From Bacillota bacterium (GTDB lineage: Bacteria > Bacillota > Sulfobacillia > JAJYWN01 > JAJZPE01): a DNA stretch of 38,445 nucleotides. A program made the translations under genes and the position numbers. This document shows positions 1 through 9,846 of the stretch, in pieces. How positions within the stretch are numbered: the stretch's first letter is position 1; the number at the start of each line of letters is the position of its first letter. The notes below the pieces were generated by a model. That model did not search any database. It was not told where the DNA came from and saw only the letters and a list, made by a program, of their open reading frames with translations. Location: positions 1 through 38,445 of the forward strand of contig JAJYMC010000046.1 in the NCBI GenBank assembly GCA_021787335.1, written 5' to 3'.

Positions 1-2171
<2,171 letters not shown>

Positions 2172-2670
2172 TGACTCGACCTCCTCCTCTCCCGTTTCCA
2201 GCCTCCGTGGGGCCTTTTAGCCCCTGGACGTCAACGCCCTGTGGTCTCCCGTCGCGGTCTGACGCCACTTTGGGAAGACCTTCTCTTCCGCCGGTGATGG
2301 TTCCTGCCGGTGGGCCAGTTTTTTGGGCGCAGGACCCGCTACTACAATACTCGATGAAGACCGTTCCGGTCTTTAGCGGCCCTCCGCCGGACCTGTCCTT
2401 TTCGCCGGCCATGTCGGCGGTGAAGGAGGACTTCAGCGACCGGAGTTGGGGTTTCCATAACGTTGCGCAAGGCTAATACGGTCCCCTTCATTATACGTCA
2501 TCATTCCAGCTATATGCGCTAGGAATGTCTTGGCAAGGCAGGTCCATACTTGACCATAATGGCGTAAAGACCTCGCTTTCTCGGCGCCTGGCGCGGGACA
2601 ATCGATCGACGAAGCTAATATACTTTACTGCCGCCCGCCAGTTGTCTGAACCGTGCCGGGAGGGATAATC
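2172..2670. other. Intergenic region between divergent lon and small membrane-protein gene
   Basis: About 500 bp without a convincing gene. The lon-proximal part is GC-rich and the middle (about 2480-2630) is AT-rich, which fits divergent promoters. A candidate rightward promoter is listed separately. I see no CIRCE element and no CtsR-type heptad repeat, so classical heat-shock control of lon is not supported here. The open frames crossing the region have non-protein-like composition. Confidence 0.5.
2595..2624 (+). promoter_or_regulatory. Candidate sigma-A promoter for the 55-aa membrane protein
   Basis: The -10 hexamer TATACT (2619-2624) lies 18 bp after a weak -35 GGGACA (2595-2600), about 45 bp upstream of the GTG start at 2671. 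The -10 is good and the -35 poor. Confidence 0.45.
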
Positions 2671-2838
2671 GTGGACGAGCGCCATGAGCAGACCTCCGCC
2701 GACCGCCTCGCCCGCATCAAAAGCCGAATGGAGAGACACGAGTTGGACAATCTCAGTCTTTTCCGCCTGACCCTGGCGGTGGTCAGCATCGCCGTGGCCC
2801 TTATCGGCTTGGCCATCCTGCGTCTGGCCGTGCGATGA
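2671..2838 (+). CDS. Small single-pass membrane protein, hypothetical (55 aa)
   Basis: Function not recognised. The GTG start at 2671 follows GGGAGGG at about 7 nt. The start is preferred over the upstream GTG at 2653 because only it has a ribosome site. Residues 1-31 are charged (Glu/Arg/Lys, helical, coiled-coil-like). Residues about 33-53 form one hydrophobic helix (LFRLTLAVVSIAVALIGLAI), followed by a short basic tail, so the N-terminal part is probably cytosolic. It is divergent from lon and convergent with the GNAT gene. The layout (helix plus one membrane segment) mirrors, in reverse order, the 47-aa protein at 19587-19730. It may be a membrane adaptor or a hypothetical of no known family. 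Confidence 0.6.
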   Translation: MDERHEQTSADRLARIKSRMERHELDNLSLFRLTLAVVSIAVALIGLAILRLAVR

Positions 2839-2887
2839 GGACGGCCGGCTTTGAACCCGGCCCCAGCGACTCGATGAGGTGATAATG

Positions 2888-2911
2888 AAGCCCACTCGCG
2901 CGAGTGGGCTT
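2888..2911. terminator. Perfect palindromic hairpin between convergent genes
   Basis: Two 12-nt arms (AAGCCCACTCGC and its exact complement) with no spacer give a strong hairpin lying 50 nt after the 55-aa gene. There is no long U-tract, but AAG/CTT at the base gives a few T residues. It probably terminates transcription from one or both sides. Confidence 0.6.
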
Positions 2912-2970
2912 ATCTCTTCGGGGCTCATCTCTTCGGGGCTCATCTCTTCGGGGGCTTATCTCTTCGAGGC
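2910..2970. repeat. Four tandem copies of a 15-16 bp unit
   Basis: Units 2910-2924, 2925-2939, 2940-2955 and 2956-2970 match TYATCTCTTCGGGGC. The third has one extra G and the fourth a G-to-A change. The array starts at the end of the hairpin at 2888-2911 and stops 5 nt short of the GNAT stop codon. There are no spacers, so it is a minisatellite-like direct repeat and not a CRISPR array. Confidence 0.85.
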
Positions 2971-2975
2971 TTGCG

Positions 2976-3884
2976 TCATTGGTCGAACCGTTTGACCCAC
3001 GCGGGCCGCGTGAACACCTTTTCGAAGCCGATCCCAAGATAGAACGGCTGCGCCGACTCGACGAAGACGACCGTGGCGCCGAGTTCGCCGCACCGCCTGA
3101 CGCACTCGAGGACGGCCGCCCGACCGAGGCCCATCCGGCGGTAATCGGGGTCGGTCGCCACCGGCTCGACATAGCCGATCCGGTTGGCGGCGACGTACCA
3201 GATCCCCGAGTAAGAGACGAAATCGCCGTTCGGCGCCTCGACCACGATGTTCAGGTCCCTGCGGTAGTGCGGGGTGGATTGCATCAGCCGGCGCCCCTCG
3301 ATGCCATCCGCCGGCGGCTCGCCGGGATGGTCGAAGCCGCGCCAGAGGGCGCGGTCCGTCTTCACGAGGTCGTTGTCATCCGCGAGGCTCTTCAGCCTGT
3401 ATCCGGGCGGAAGGATCGGCTCAGGCACCGGGCGATTCATCTCGTACTGCGAGACCGTCCTGTACTCGAGCATGTGCGTATCCATCTTGTAGCCCTTCCG
3501 CTTGGCGACGGCGATGGACTCGGTGTCGAAGTCGTTGAGGTGGACCCTCAGATACCGCCGCCCGTTGTCCATGGTCCGGGACAGGTTCTGCTCGGCATAG
3601 TCGAACAGCTCCGGCTTCAGACGGCCGTAGTCGGGATGGACCGAGAAATAGGCGTCACCCAGCTTGTGCTCGTAGTTGGCGACGGCGACGATCTTCCCGG
3701 AGTCCTCCCAGATCCCGATCCTGTCGGCGATGGACAGGTCCGTGATCGGATGGTAGTGCATATACTCCCACCTGGGCTGGAGCCAGTTGGGGTAGCGGCC
3801 GCCGGGGCGGTAGGTGGCGATGAGGAAGTCGCTGACCGCGTCAAAGTCTTCGGGCCATCGATAGGGTCTGACCTGCGGTGGCAT
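2976..3884 (-). CDS. Two-domain GNAT-family N-acetyltransferase
   Basis: Predicted acetyl-CoA-dependent acyltransferase of 302 aa with unknown acceptor. The C-terminal half carries the GNAT core: VEPVATDPDYRRMGLGRA, with the acetyl-CoA pyrophosphate-binding R-x-x-G-x-G/A loop at about residues 249-256, and the FYLGIGFEKV beta-strand motif near 281-290. The N-terminal half (1-150) looks like a second, degenerate GNAT fold, so this resembles tandem GNAT proteins. The ATG at 3884 follows GGGAGGTCA. It stands alone between lonB and lon, which are adjacent in many Firmicutes, so it is probably an insertion. The substrate cannot be inferred from sequence. Confidence 0.85.
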   Translation of the reverse strand: MPPQVRPYRWPEDFDAVSDFLIATYRPGGRYPNWLQPRWEYMHYHPITDLSIADRIGIWEDSGKIVAVANYEHKLGDAYFSVHPDYGRLKPELFDYAEQNLSRTMDNGRRYLRVHLNDFDTESIAVAKRKGYKMDTHMLEYRTVSQYEMNRPVPEPILPPGYRLKSLADDNDLVKTDRALWRGFDHPGEPPADGIEGRRLMQSTPHYRRDLNIVVEAPNGDFVSYSGIWYVAANRIGYVEPVATDPDYRRMGLGRAAVLECVRRCGELGATVVFVESAQPFYLGIGFEKVFTRPAWVKRFDQ

Positions 3885-3925
3885 GGGGGGTGACCTCCCT
3901 CGACGGTGAATGTGATGAGAGCGTG

Positions 3926-3968
3926 AAAAAGCCGGCCAGGACGGTGGAATTCGTGCCCTGAGCCGGCT
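3926..3968 (-). terminator. Rho-independent terminator of lonB
   Basis: On the minus strand AGCCGGC (3968-3962) pairs with GCCGGCT (3936-3930). An inner CAGG/CCTG pairing extends the stem, and a run of five T follows. It sits about 55 nt after the lonB stop and before the GNAT gene, so lonB and the GNAT gene are probably separate units. Confidence 0.8.
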
Positions 3969-4022
3969 ATCCCTGCTGATGGAGGGGGCGGAGGAACCGA
4001 TGGACCGCGGGGGCGCGGCCCC

Positions 4023-5843
4023 TCAGGGGGCGGGCGGTGCCTGCCGCGGTGAAGGCGGCGGCGGGCCGGGCAGCCCGGGGGCCGTCGGCGGCGGTGTGAA
4101 GATCGGCGGGGTCTGAGCCGGCTGCATCGGCGCGGGCGGCGCGGCTCCCTGCACCGACGACGTCACCCCCAGCGCCGCGGCCACGGCCGGCGCGGCCGCC
4201 GCGGCGACGCGCGACGGCGCGACATACGGCTCGGCCGCCATCAGGGCCGTCTCGAAGACCTGGTCCAGGGCCTCCACAGGGATTATCTCGATGCCGCCGG
4301 TCTCCCGCATGATCTCCTGCCAGTTGTCCTTGGGGATGATGACCTTGGTCGCCCCGGCCTGCTTGGCGGCCTCGATCTTGGCCGTCACGCCGCCGACTGG
4401 CTTCACGAACCCTCGGATGGACAGCTCGCCGGTGATGGCCACGAGGTTGTCGATGGGCCGGTTGGTCAGGGCCGAGTAGATGGCCACGGCGATGGTCGTC
4501 CCGGCGGACGGCCCGTCGATGGGCACGCCGCCCGGGAAATTGACGTGGATGTCATAGTCACGGGGGTCGACGCCGAGGTAGCGCCGGAGGACGGTGAGGA
4601 CGTTCTCCACCGACCCCTTGGCGACGCCCTTACGGCGCATGGTCCGACCGACGGTGCCGATCTCCTCCTCATCGACCACGCCGGTGACGGTCACCCGCCC
4701 CTGCCCCTTCGGCGCCCGCACCGTCGAGACCTCGATCTCGATGACCATCCCGATGTTGGGGCCATAGACGGCGAGGCCGTTGGCGCAGCCGACGAGGGGC
4801 TGCGACGGGACCTTCTTCTCCGGCCGGGGCGAGTACTGGCCCGAGTTGGCCACCCACTCGATGTCCTCGGAGGCGATCTGCTGGTGGCCGGCCCCAAGGG
4901 CGATGCCCGAAGCGATCTGGATCATGTTGACCGCCTCGCGCCCGTTGGTGGCGTACTTCATGATGACGTCGAGGGCGGCCGGCTCGATGGCCGTGTTGAT
5001 CTTGCGGGCCGCGTTGACGGCGATCTTCTTGACCTCGTCCGGGAGGAGCGGGCGGAAGAAAACCTCGACGCAGCGGGAGCGGATGGCCGGCGGGATGTCC
5101 TGGGGCAGCTTGGTCGTCGCCCCGACGAGGCGGAAGTCGGCCGGCAGGCCGTTATCGAAGACGTCCTGGATGTGCTTGGGGATGTTCGGGTCCTCGGAAC
5201 TGTAATAGGCGCTCTCCAGGAAGACCTTGCGGTCCTCGAGGACCTTCAGGAGCTTGTTCATCTGGACCGGGTGGAGTTCGCCGATCTCGTCGATGAAGAG
5301 CATGCCGCCGTGGGCCTTGGTCACCGCGCCCGGCTTGGGCTGCGGGATGCCGGCCATGCCCAGGGGGCCGGCCCCTTGGTAGATGGGGTCGTGGACCGAG
5401 CCGATGAGCGGGTCGGCGATGCCCCGCTCGTCGAAGCGGGCCGTGGTCGCGTCGATCTCGACGAACTTGGCGTCCTCTTTGAAGGGCGAGACCGGGTTGC
5501 GCTTGGCCTCCTCCAGGACGAGGCGGGCCGCGGCGGTCTTGCCGACGCCCGGTGGCCCATAGATGATGACGTGCTGGGGGTTCGGACCGCAAAGCGCCGC
5601 CCGAAGGGCCTTCAGCCCCTCTTCCTGACCGATGATCTCCTCGAAGGAGGTCGGCCGAGTCTTCTCCGACAGCGGCTCAGTCAGGCGGATCTCCCGCATC
5701 TTGCGGAGCTTCTCCATCTCCTTGACCGACTCACGCTCGACCGCCACCTTGCTCCCCTGTTGGCTGCGGAGCAGGTTCCAGAAGTAGAGGCCGATGATGA
5801 TGGCGAAGAAGACCTGAATGATGGTGAAGACGTTTCCGGGCAT
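4023..5843 (-). CDS. lonB: ATP-dependent protease LonB with proline-rich C-terminal tail
   Basis: Membrane-anchored AAA+ Lon-type protease. In Bacillus subtilis the orthologue is made in the forespore, so this supports a spore-forming host. A hydrophobic N-terminal anchor (residues 6-24, FTIIQVFFAIIIGLYFW) is followed by a charged linker. Next come Walker A GPPGVGKT (96-103), Walker B MLFIDE (181-186), and the S16 protease domain with catalytic Ser446 in PIDGPSAG and Lys489 in GGVTAK. The 43-residue Ser-Lys spacing is as expected. The protein is 606 aa; about 65 residues after the end of the protease domain form an Ala- then Pro-rich tail (about 545-606), not usual for the family (about 550 aa). 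ATG 5843 follows GAGGG. A terminator follows the gene. Confidence 0.96.
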   Translation of the reverse strand: MPGNVFTIIQVFFAIIIGLYFWNLLRSQQGSKVAVERESVKEMEKLRKMREIRLTEPLSEKTRPTSFEEIIGQEEGLKALRAALCGPNPQHVIIYGPPGVGKTAAARLVLEEAKRNPVSPFKEDAKFVEIDATTARFDERGIADPLIGSVHDPIYQGAGPLGMAGIPQPKPGAVTKAHGGMLFIDEIGELHPVQMNKLLKVLEDRKVFLESAYYSSEDPNIPKHIQDVFDNGLPADFRLVGATTKLPQDIPPAIRSRCVEVFFRPLLPDEVKKIAVNAARKINTAIEPAALDVIMKYATNGREAVNMIQIASGIALGAGHQQIASEDIEWVANSGQYSPRPEKKVPSQPLVGCANGLAVYGPNIGMVIEIEVSTVRAPKGQGRVTVTGVVDEEEIGTVGRTMRRKGVAKGSVENVLTVLRRYLGVDPRDYDIHVNFPGGVPIDGPSAGTTIAVAIYSALTNRPIDNLVAITGELSIRGFVKPVGGVTAKIEAAKQAGATKVIIPKDNWQEIMRETGGIEIIPVEALDQVFETALMAAEPYVAPSRVAAAAAPAVAAALGVTSSVQGAAPPAPMQPAQTPPIFTPPPTAPGLPGPPPPSPRQAPPAP

Positions 5844-6030
5844 CGCCGACCCTCGTTTCCGTTCGAGCTCTGCTTTCGCCTATCTAGTATTGGCGGCGAT
5901 GGGCCGGTTGAACCCTGGGGCGGTCTGGAAGACTTGTCTTTTGCCCAGCTATAATGACAGTTCGCGGGCATCGCGTAAGACGCCATGAGCCAAAGACAAA
6001 CCCCTCCCGCCAAAGCGCCTCCCAACGGCC

Positions 6031-7269
6031 TCAGATGGCCGTCCCGTCAACCGCAAGCGACCGCCTGATGACCCACAACGAGTAGATGACGCTGATCACG
6101 CCCGCCACGATGAGGAGGGTCGATGTCCTCAGTAGGTCACCGAGAGCACCAGCCACCGCAAGCATCACGAGGCTTGCGGTGGTGGTGGCCGTTGACAGGA
6201 AACCCGTCGCCTTGGCGAGGATATCGCCAGGTAAAAACGTCTGGATGACGGTCACAGCAAAGATGTTATAGACGCTGTTTCCGGCTCCGATCATTGCCAG
6301 GAGGGCCATACTGGTCAGAATGGAACGCGAGGCCCCTAGGCAAACAGCACCGAAACCTGTCAGCGCAAGTCCACTCATCATCACGGGTGTCAGGTGCCTC
6401 GATGATTTGACCTTCAGCCGCACCCCCGCCATGGCTCCAAACACCGCTCCAGCCGCTATACATGAGTTCATAAGGCCGTATTGAACATCGGAAGCCCCCA
6501 GCTCCTTGGACGCAAACACGTAGAGGAGTGCGTTCAAGAAACCGGCTCCCAACATCATGACCACGTTGGATAAGGCAATCAACCTGTATTGCGGAAGCGA
6601 GAACACCGTCCTGATTCCCGACGCCGCGTCTCGCCAGAAGCCATCCCTAGGCCCATGTTCACCGCCGCCACTCACCCTCAATGACAGGATTAACAGAGCT
6701 GACCACAGGAACGATACGGCGTCGAGGATGAACGCCCATTGGTAATGGAGAGCACCCAGGAGCAGGCCGCCGATAGATGGTCCAATCAGTCCTGCCAATT
6801 GAGTGCCGACACTGAACAACGAGTTGGCATCCTTGAGCGAGTCCTTCCCGACGAGATCTGGAAACAGCGCGTTCGAGGATGGGGTGAACAATGTCTCGAA
6901 CGCGCTGATCAGGAAAACTCCCAAGTACATCTGCCACATGGCGCTCGAAAAAGGTAACAGGGCCAAGATGACCGCCCTGATGAGGTCGCTGACGATCATG
7001 AGGGCCTTTCGGTTCGTCCGGTCCCCTAGAACGCCCGATATCGGAGCGAGGATTAGACCCGGGGCAGCCCTGCAAAGAAGCATTGTCGATACGCTGAGGG
7101 CAGACTGATACCGGCTATAGGTATAGGCAGTGAGGGCAACGTAGTACACCTTGTCCCCGACCACAGAGATGACTCGGGCCAGCAAGAACCGCCTTACATC
7201 GGGCTTGTGAAGCAGCCTGGGCTCACGAGACCTGTTCCGTCCCGGCGGCGCCTTTACCTGACAGCTCAT
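6031..7269 (-). CDS. MFS transporter (12-TM, MFS_3/efflux-like)
   Basis: Major facilitator permease of 412 aa with about 12 hydrophobic segments. The loop 2-3 signature GVLGDRTNRKALM matches MFS motif A (G-x-x-x-D-R-x-x-R). The opening RRFLLARVISVVGDKVYYVAL resembles the MFS_3 group, which includes macrolide-efflux-like and enterobactin-exporter-like proteins. The substrate is unknown. The start is ATG 7269, which overlaps the stop of the upstream glycosidase (ATGA) and has AGAAGGG about 5 nt upstream; the longer frame to 7380 would read through the glycosidase. Translational coupling suggests that exporter and secreted enzyme work together. No terminator is obvious before lonB. Confidence 0.88.
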   Translation of the reverse strand: MSCQVKAPPGRNRSREPRLLHKPDVRRFLLARVISVVGDKVYYVALTAYTYSRYQSALSVSTMLLCRAAPGLILAPISGVLGDRTNRKALMIVSDLIRAVILALLPFSSAMWQMYLGVFLISAFETLFTPSSNALFPDLVGKDSLKDANSLFSVGTQLAGLIGPSIGGLLLGALHYQWAFILDAVSFLWSALLILSLRVSGGGEHGPRDGFWRDAASGIRTVFSLPQYRLIALSNVVMMLGAGFLNALLYVFASKELGASDVQYGLMNSCIAAGAVFGAMAGVRLKVKSSRHLTPVMMSGLALTGFGAVCLGASRSILTSMALLAMIGAGNSVYNIFAVTVIQTFLPGDILAKATGFLSTATTTASLVMLAVAGALGDLLRTSTLLIVAGVISVIYSLWVIRRSLAVDGTAI

Positions 7270-8849
7270 ACGACCCTTCTCTGCGCCGCCGTCGGGACCG
7301 GGGGCGGCGGCCCGGAGGGGCGCGTGGCTGGCCGGACGGCCCCGTCCACGAAGTACGGATCCCGGATGCCCTGGACCCAAGCGCGGAGCGACCCAGGCGA
7401 CGAGTCAACCTGGTAGTCCCACTCCCCGCCGTGGTCCGGGACGTTGAACCAGACGGCGATCCTGATGTCCGGGTACTTCTTGATCGAGCGGAGGGCGTCG
7501 GCGACCCAGGCCCCCTTGTCGCGACCCTCCTCCTCGATGGACGAGAACTCGGTTATCATGAGAGGTTTGGTCGGGTAGAGCGCCCTGTACTCGAGGTACA
7601 TCGGCCCGTAGATCTCGTCGAAAGTCCTCCACCCAGCCGGGTGGAACCGGCCATTGTTGTAGGCGGTCAACCCCACCCAGTCCACGTAGCGGTCGCCGGG
7701 GTAGTAAAGCCTGGGCTCGTTCCACGGCTCCCCCGGGAAGGAGACGTCGGTCGGGTTCCACACCCAGATGACGTCGTCGGCGCCCTCCTCGCGGAAGATC
7801 GACCACGCCCTCCTCCAGGCCCTGACGAATAGCGTCGGGTCCAGGCTGTAGTACCAGGCGCACCACGGCGCCCAGTCCCCGTTCATCTCGTTCCCCAGCC
7901 TGATAAAGACCGGCTGGCCGAACTCCCGGGCCGCCCGCGCCCACTCCCTGATGTGGCCGTCGTATGCGCCGGCCGCTATCTCCGGCACGATGACCGAGGA
8001 CGCGTTGAGCCCCCGGCCGGAGACGAACGGCTGCCACGATATCAGGACGACCCTGTTCCCCGAGGCGGCGCTCCGCAGCTGGTCGAGGGGGAAGGCGGTG
8101 GCGAAGTCGTGATAGGTGTTCACCAGGTCGAAGTGGTGCCCGAGCTGCCCCTCGACCCTCCGGAGCTGGTCGGTATCGGCCCCGGGGCGGCCGCCCGCGA
8201 AAACTCCCCAGACCAGGCCGTCCTCGGGTAGGCGCACCTCGATCCCCCTGCCGCCGGCGTAGCTGGCGGATAGGCGAGCGTTCGGGTCGGGCACCCCGGC
8301 CCTCCCAGGGTCGCCCGACTCCCGTACGGGCGGGGCCGCGACCGCGGAGGCCCTCAGGGCCCCAGCGACAGACCGGGCGGTCTCGGCGTCGGCGCCGGCG
8401 CGCCCCGCCGCCGTCCTCAGGAGGAACGTGTACACGTTTCCCGACTCAAAACGGACAATCTCGAGGTAGTGGTTGAGGTCGCAGCCCGGCAAGGCCGGGC
8501 GTTCCCATGCCAGCTCGGTGGAACCGCCCTCGGCCACCTCGCCGACCGGGCCGGCGGTGACCCACGCGCCGGCGGCCCCCTCGAGGATGTTCCGGTTCAC
8601 GTAGTTGAAGTAGTCCCCCGGGGCCGTGTCGCCCAAGGGGCGCACGTACAAATCAATGGCCTGGCCCCCGGGGCCCGAGAGTTCGTAGGCCATCGGGGCG
8701 GCCTCCAGCGCCCTCCAGCCCGCCGGGACCGCGACGGTGAACCCCGGCCCGGCCAGGGCGCCGCCCGTCGGCGAGGGGGCCGCCCCCGAGACCGCCAGCA
8801 CCGCCAGCGCGAAGATCACGGCCCTCTTCGAGCCCCTCAGTAACTTCAT
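7266..8849 (-). CDS. Secreted GH26-like glycoside hydrolase (mannanase-type)
   Basis: Predicted extracytoplasmic polysaccharide hydrolase, 527 aa. The N-terminus is a signal peptide (KRAVIFALAVLAVSGAA). Residues about 35-170 form an extra domain of unknown type. Residues about 205-500 are a TIM-barrel of clan GH-A resembling GH26. The probable acid/base is Glu321 in RLGNEMNGDW and the nucleophile Glu434 in MITEFSS, with WVGLTAYN between. A low-complexity Pro/Thr tail ends the protein. ATG 8849 follows GGGGGTGA. Family GH26 acts on beta-mannan and related glucans; whether this enzyme trims self-made exopolysaccharide or external polymer cannot be decided. It is translationally coupled to the MFS gene. 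Confidence 0.85.
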   Translation of the reverse strand: MKLLRGSKRAVIFALAVLAVSGAAPSPTGGALAGPGFTVAVPAGWRALEAAPMAYELSGPGGQAIDLYVRPLGDTAPGDYFNYVNRNILEGAAGAWVTAGPVGEVAEGGSTELAWERPALPGCDLNHYLEIVRFESGNVYTFLLRTAAGRAGADAETARSVAGALRASAVAAPPVRESGDPGRAGVPDPNARLSASYAGGRGIEVRLPEDGLVWGVFAGGRPGADTDQLRRVEGQLGHHFDLVNTYHDFATAFPLDQLRSAASGNRVVLISWQPFVSGRGLNASSVIVPEIAAGAYDGHIREWARAAREFGQPVFIRLGNEMNGDWAPWCAWYYSLDPTLFVRAWRRAWSIFREEGADDVIWVWNPTDVSFPGEPWNEPRLYYPGDRYVDWVGLTAYNNGRFHPAGWRTFDEIYGPMYLEYRALYPTKPLMITEFSSIEEEGRDKGAWVADALRSIKKYPDIRIAVWFNVPDHGGEWDYQVDSSPGSLRAWVQGIRDPYFVDGAVRPATRPSGPPPPVPTAAQRRVV

Positions 8850-8954
8850 GTCGGTCTCACCCCCTTCTCCCTATAAACGAAGGTCTTCCGCATCTTCCCG
8901 ATGGTTGTTTGAACCCACCCGCCGCCGGTTTTCCTGCCTAGAACCAGAACAAGA

Positions 8955-8976
8955 GCCCGCCACTCATGAGGCGGGC
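8955..8976 (-). terminator. Terminator after the L,D-transpeptidase gene
   Basis: GCCCGCC (8955-8961) and GGCGGGC (8970-8976) form a 7-bp stem with an 8-nt loop. On the minus strand TCTTGTT follows. It lies about 60 nt past the transpeptidase stop and upstream of the GH26 gene. The stem core GCCCGCCAC is shared with the clpX terminator at 9788-9810. Confidence 0.7.
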
Positions 8977-9037
8977 CCACCTGTCGCCTTATGACGCGAT
9001 TGATGAAAGCCAGCCTACGGGGCCAGAAAAGCCCGGC

Positions 9038-9583
9038 TCAGCGGCTAGTCTCAATGATGACCGGAGTCCCGTCGGAGGCCCAACGATACAGCCCCTCCGC
9101 ATCGGCGGCCGACAGGGCGATGCACCCATGAGTCGGCCCGGGTTCCTCCTGTCCCGTCGCATCGTTGATTTTGTAAGCATGAAAACCGAAGTTCCCTTTG
9201 AACTGCAGAAAGTGTCGAAGCAGAAACTCATGTCCGACCTCTGACCGCCACATTGATGTGTGAACTGTTCCGAGGTGACCGGTGACAGTGAACTGCCCCA
9301 ACGGCGTGGGGGTCGTGGGATCGCCCGAACTGTACGCTTGGAAACGAGAGACCTCCTCCCCATCGACGAATAAGCGCACAACGGCCATGGCTGACTCGGC
9401 ATCCACGAGGACGTGAATGAGCTGTCCCGCCGTCTTTGGCGGGGCAGGAAGCTCCGGTCGGGCAGCCGGCTGGGGCGAGGTTGCCACGGCCTCCTCGCTG
9501 GCCGGCCACCCGGCTCCCAAGAGGAGAACCGCTATCAAAAGGGAAGCTGCTAACAGCTTGGCGTCCTGGCGGCCGGTGAACAA
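9038..9583 (-). CDS. L,D-transpeptidase (YkuD family), exported
   Basis: Predicted cell-wall cross-linking or peptidoglycan-modifying enzyme. The likely product is 181 aa from TTG 9583, with GGAG 8 nt upstream; GTG 9589 or 9592 in the same frame are alternatives. The long open frame to 9949 runs into clpX and is rejected. A signal/anchor segment (LLAASLLIAVLLLGAG) precedes an Ala/Pro linker and a YkuD domain: VVRLFVDGEEV, TPTPLGQFTV, FGFHAYKI and the active-site stretch GPTHGCIALSAADAEGLY with the catalytic Cys. The usual pattern is HGC-(I/V)-R; here Ala replaces the conserved Arg. It stands between two terminators as its own unit. Confidence 0.87.
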   Translation of the reverse strand: MFTGRQDAKLLAASLLIAVLLLGAGWPASEEAVATSPQPAARPELPAPPKTAGQLIHVLVDAESAMAVVRLFVDGEEVSRFQAYSSGDPTTPTPLGQFTVTGHLGTVHTSMWRSEVGHEFLLRHFLQFKGNFGFHAYKINDATGQEEPGPTHGCIALSAADAEGLYRWASDGTPVIIETSR

Positions 9584-9652
9584 GCACACCACTCCGTCGA
9601 TGGACTGTATACGACAGCCTTCGACAAAATGGCGTTGATTTCCTCTCTTTCC

Positions 9653-9680
9653 AATAGGGGGTTTCGTCTGAAACCCTATT
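9653..9680 (-). promoter_or_regulatory. Inverted repeat upstream of the L,D-transpeptidase
   Basis: GGGTTTC/GAAACCC arms around GTCT are extended by AATA/TATT with a two-G bulge. It lies about 70-100 nt upstream of the proposed start. It could be an operator or a 5' UTR hairpin. It has no following U-tract on the minus strand, so a simple terminator is unlikely. Confidence 0.45.
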
Positions 9681-9787
9681 CTATCGCCGTTCGGCCAGCT
9701 AGTGTTGGTATTTAGGCTTTGTTCAACGCCCGACGTTTCTACACCGGCCCAACCTTTCGGACCGTCGTCGTCCGCCCCATACGAGAA

Positions 9788-9810
9788 GCCCGCCACTGTT
9801 CGTGGCGGGC
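9788..9810 (-). terminator. Terminator after clpX
   Basis: GCCCGCCAC (9788-9796) and GTGGCGGGC (9802-9810) form a 9-bp stem with a 5-nt loop. The minus strand continues TTCTCGT. It is about 37 nt past the clpX stop and closes the clpP-clpX unit. Confidence 0.75.
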
Positions 9811-9846
9811 TCTCGTTCGTCCTATGCGTCGGCGGGCGCGGGTGCG

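Noticed and set aside
2910-2970. Possible CRISPR array
   Set aside because: Units of 15-16 bp are directly adjacent without unique spacers, and no cas genes are near.
4545-5954. 469-codon plus-strand frame opposite lonB
   Set aside because: Same shadow pattern as over lon; the lonB frame on the other strand has all catalytic motifs.
7269-7380. Longer MFS start at 7380
   Set aside because: It overlaps the glycosidase C-terminus by over 100 bp and gives an Arg/Pro-rich tail; the ATGA-coupled start at 7269 is better.
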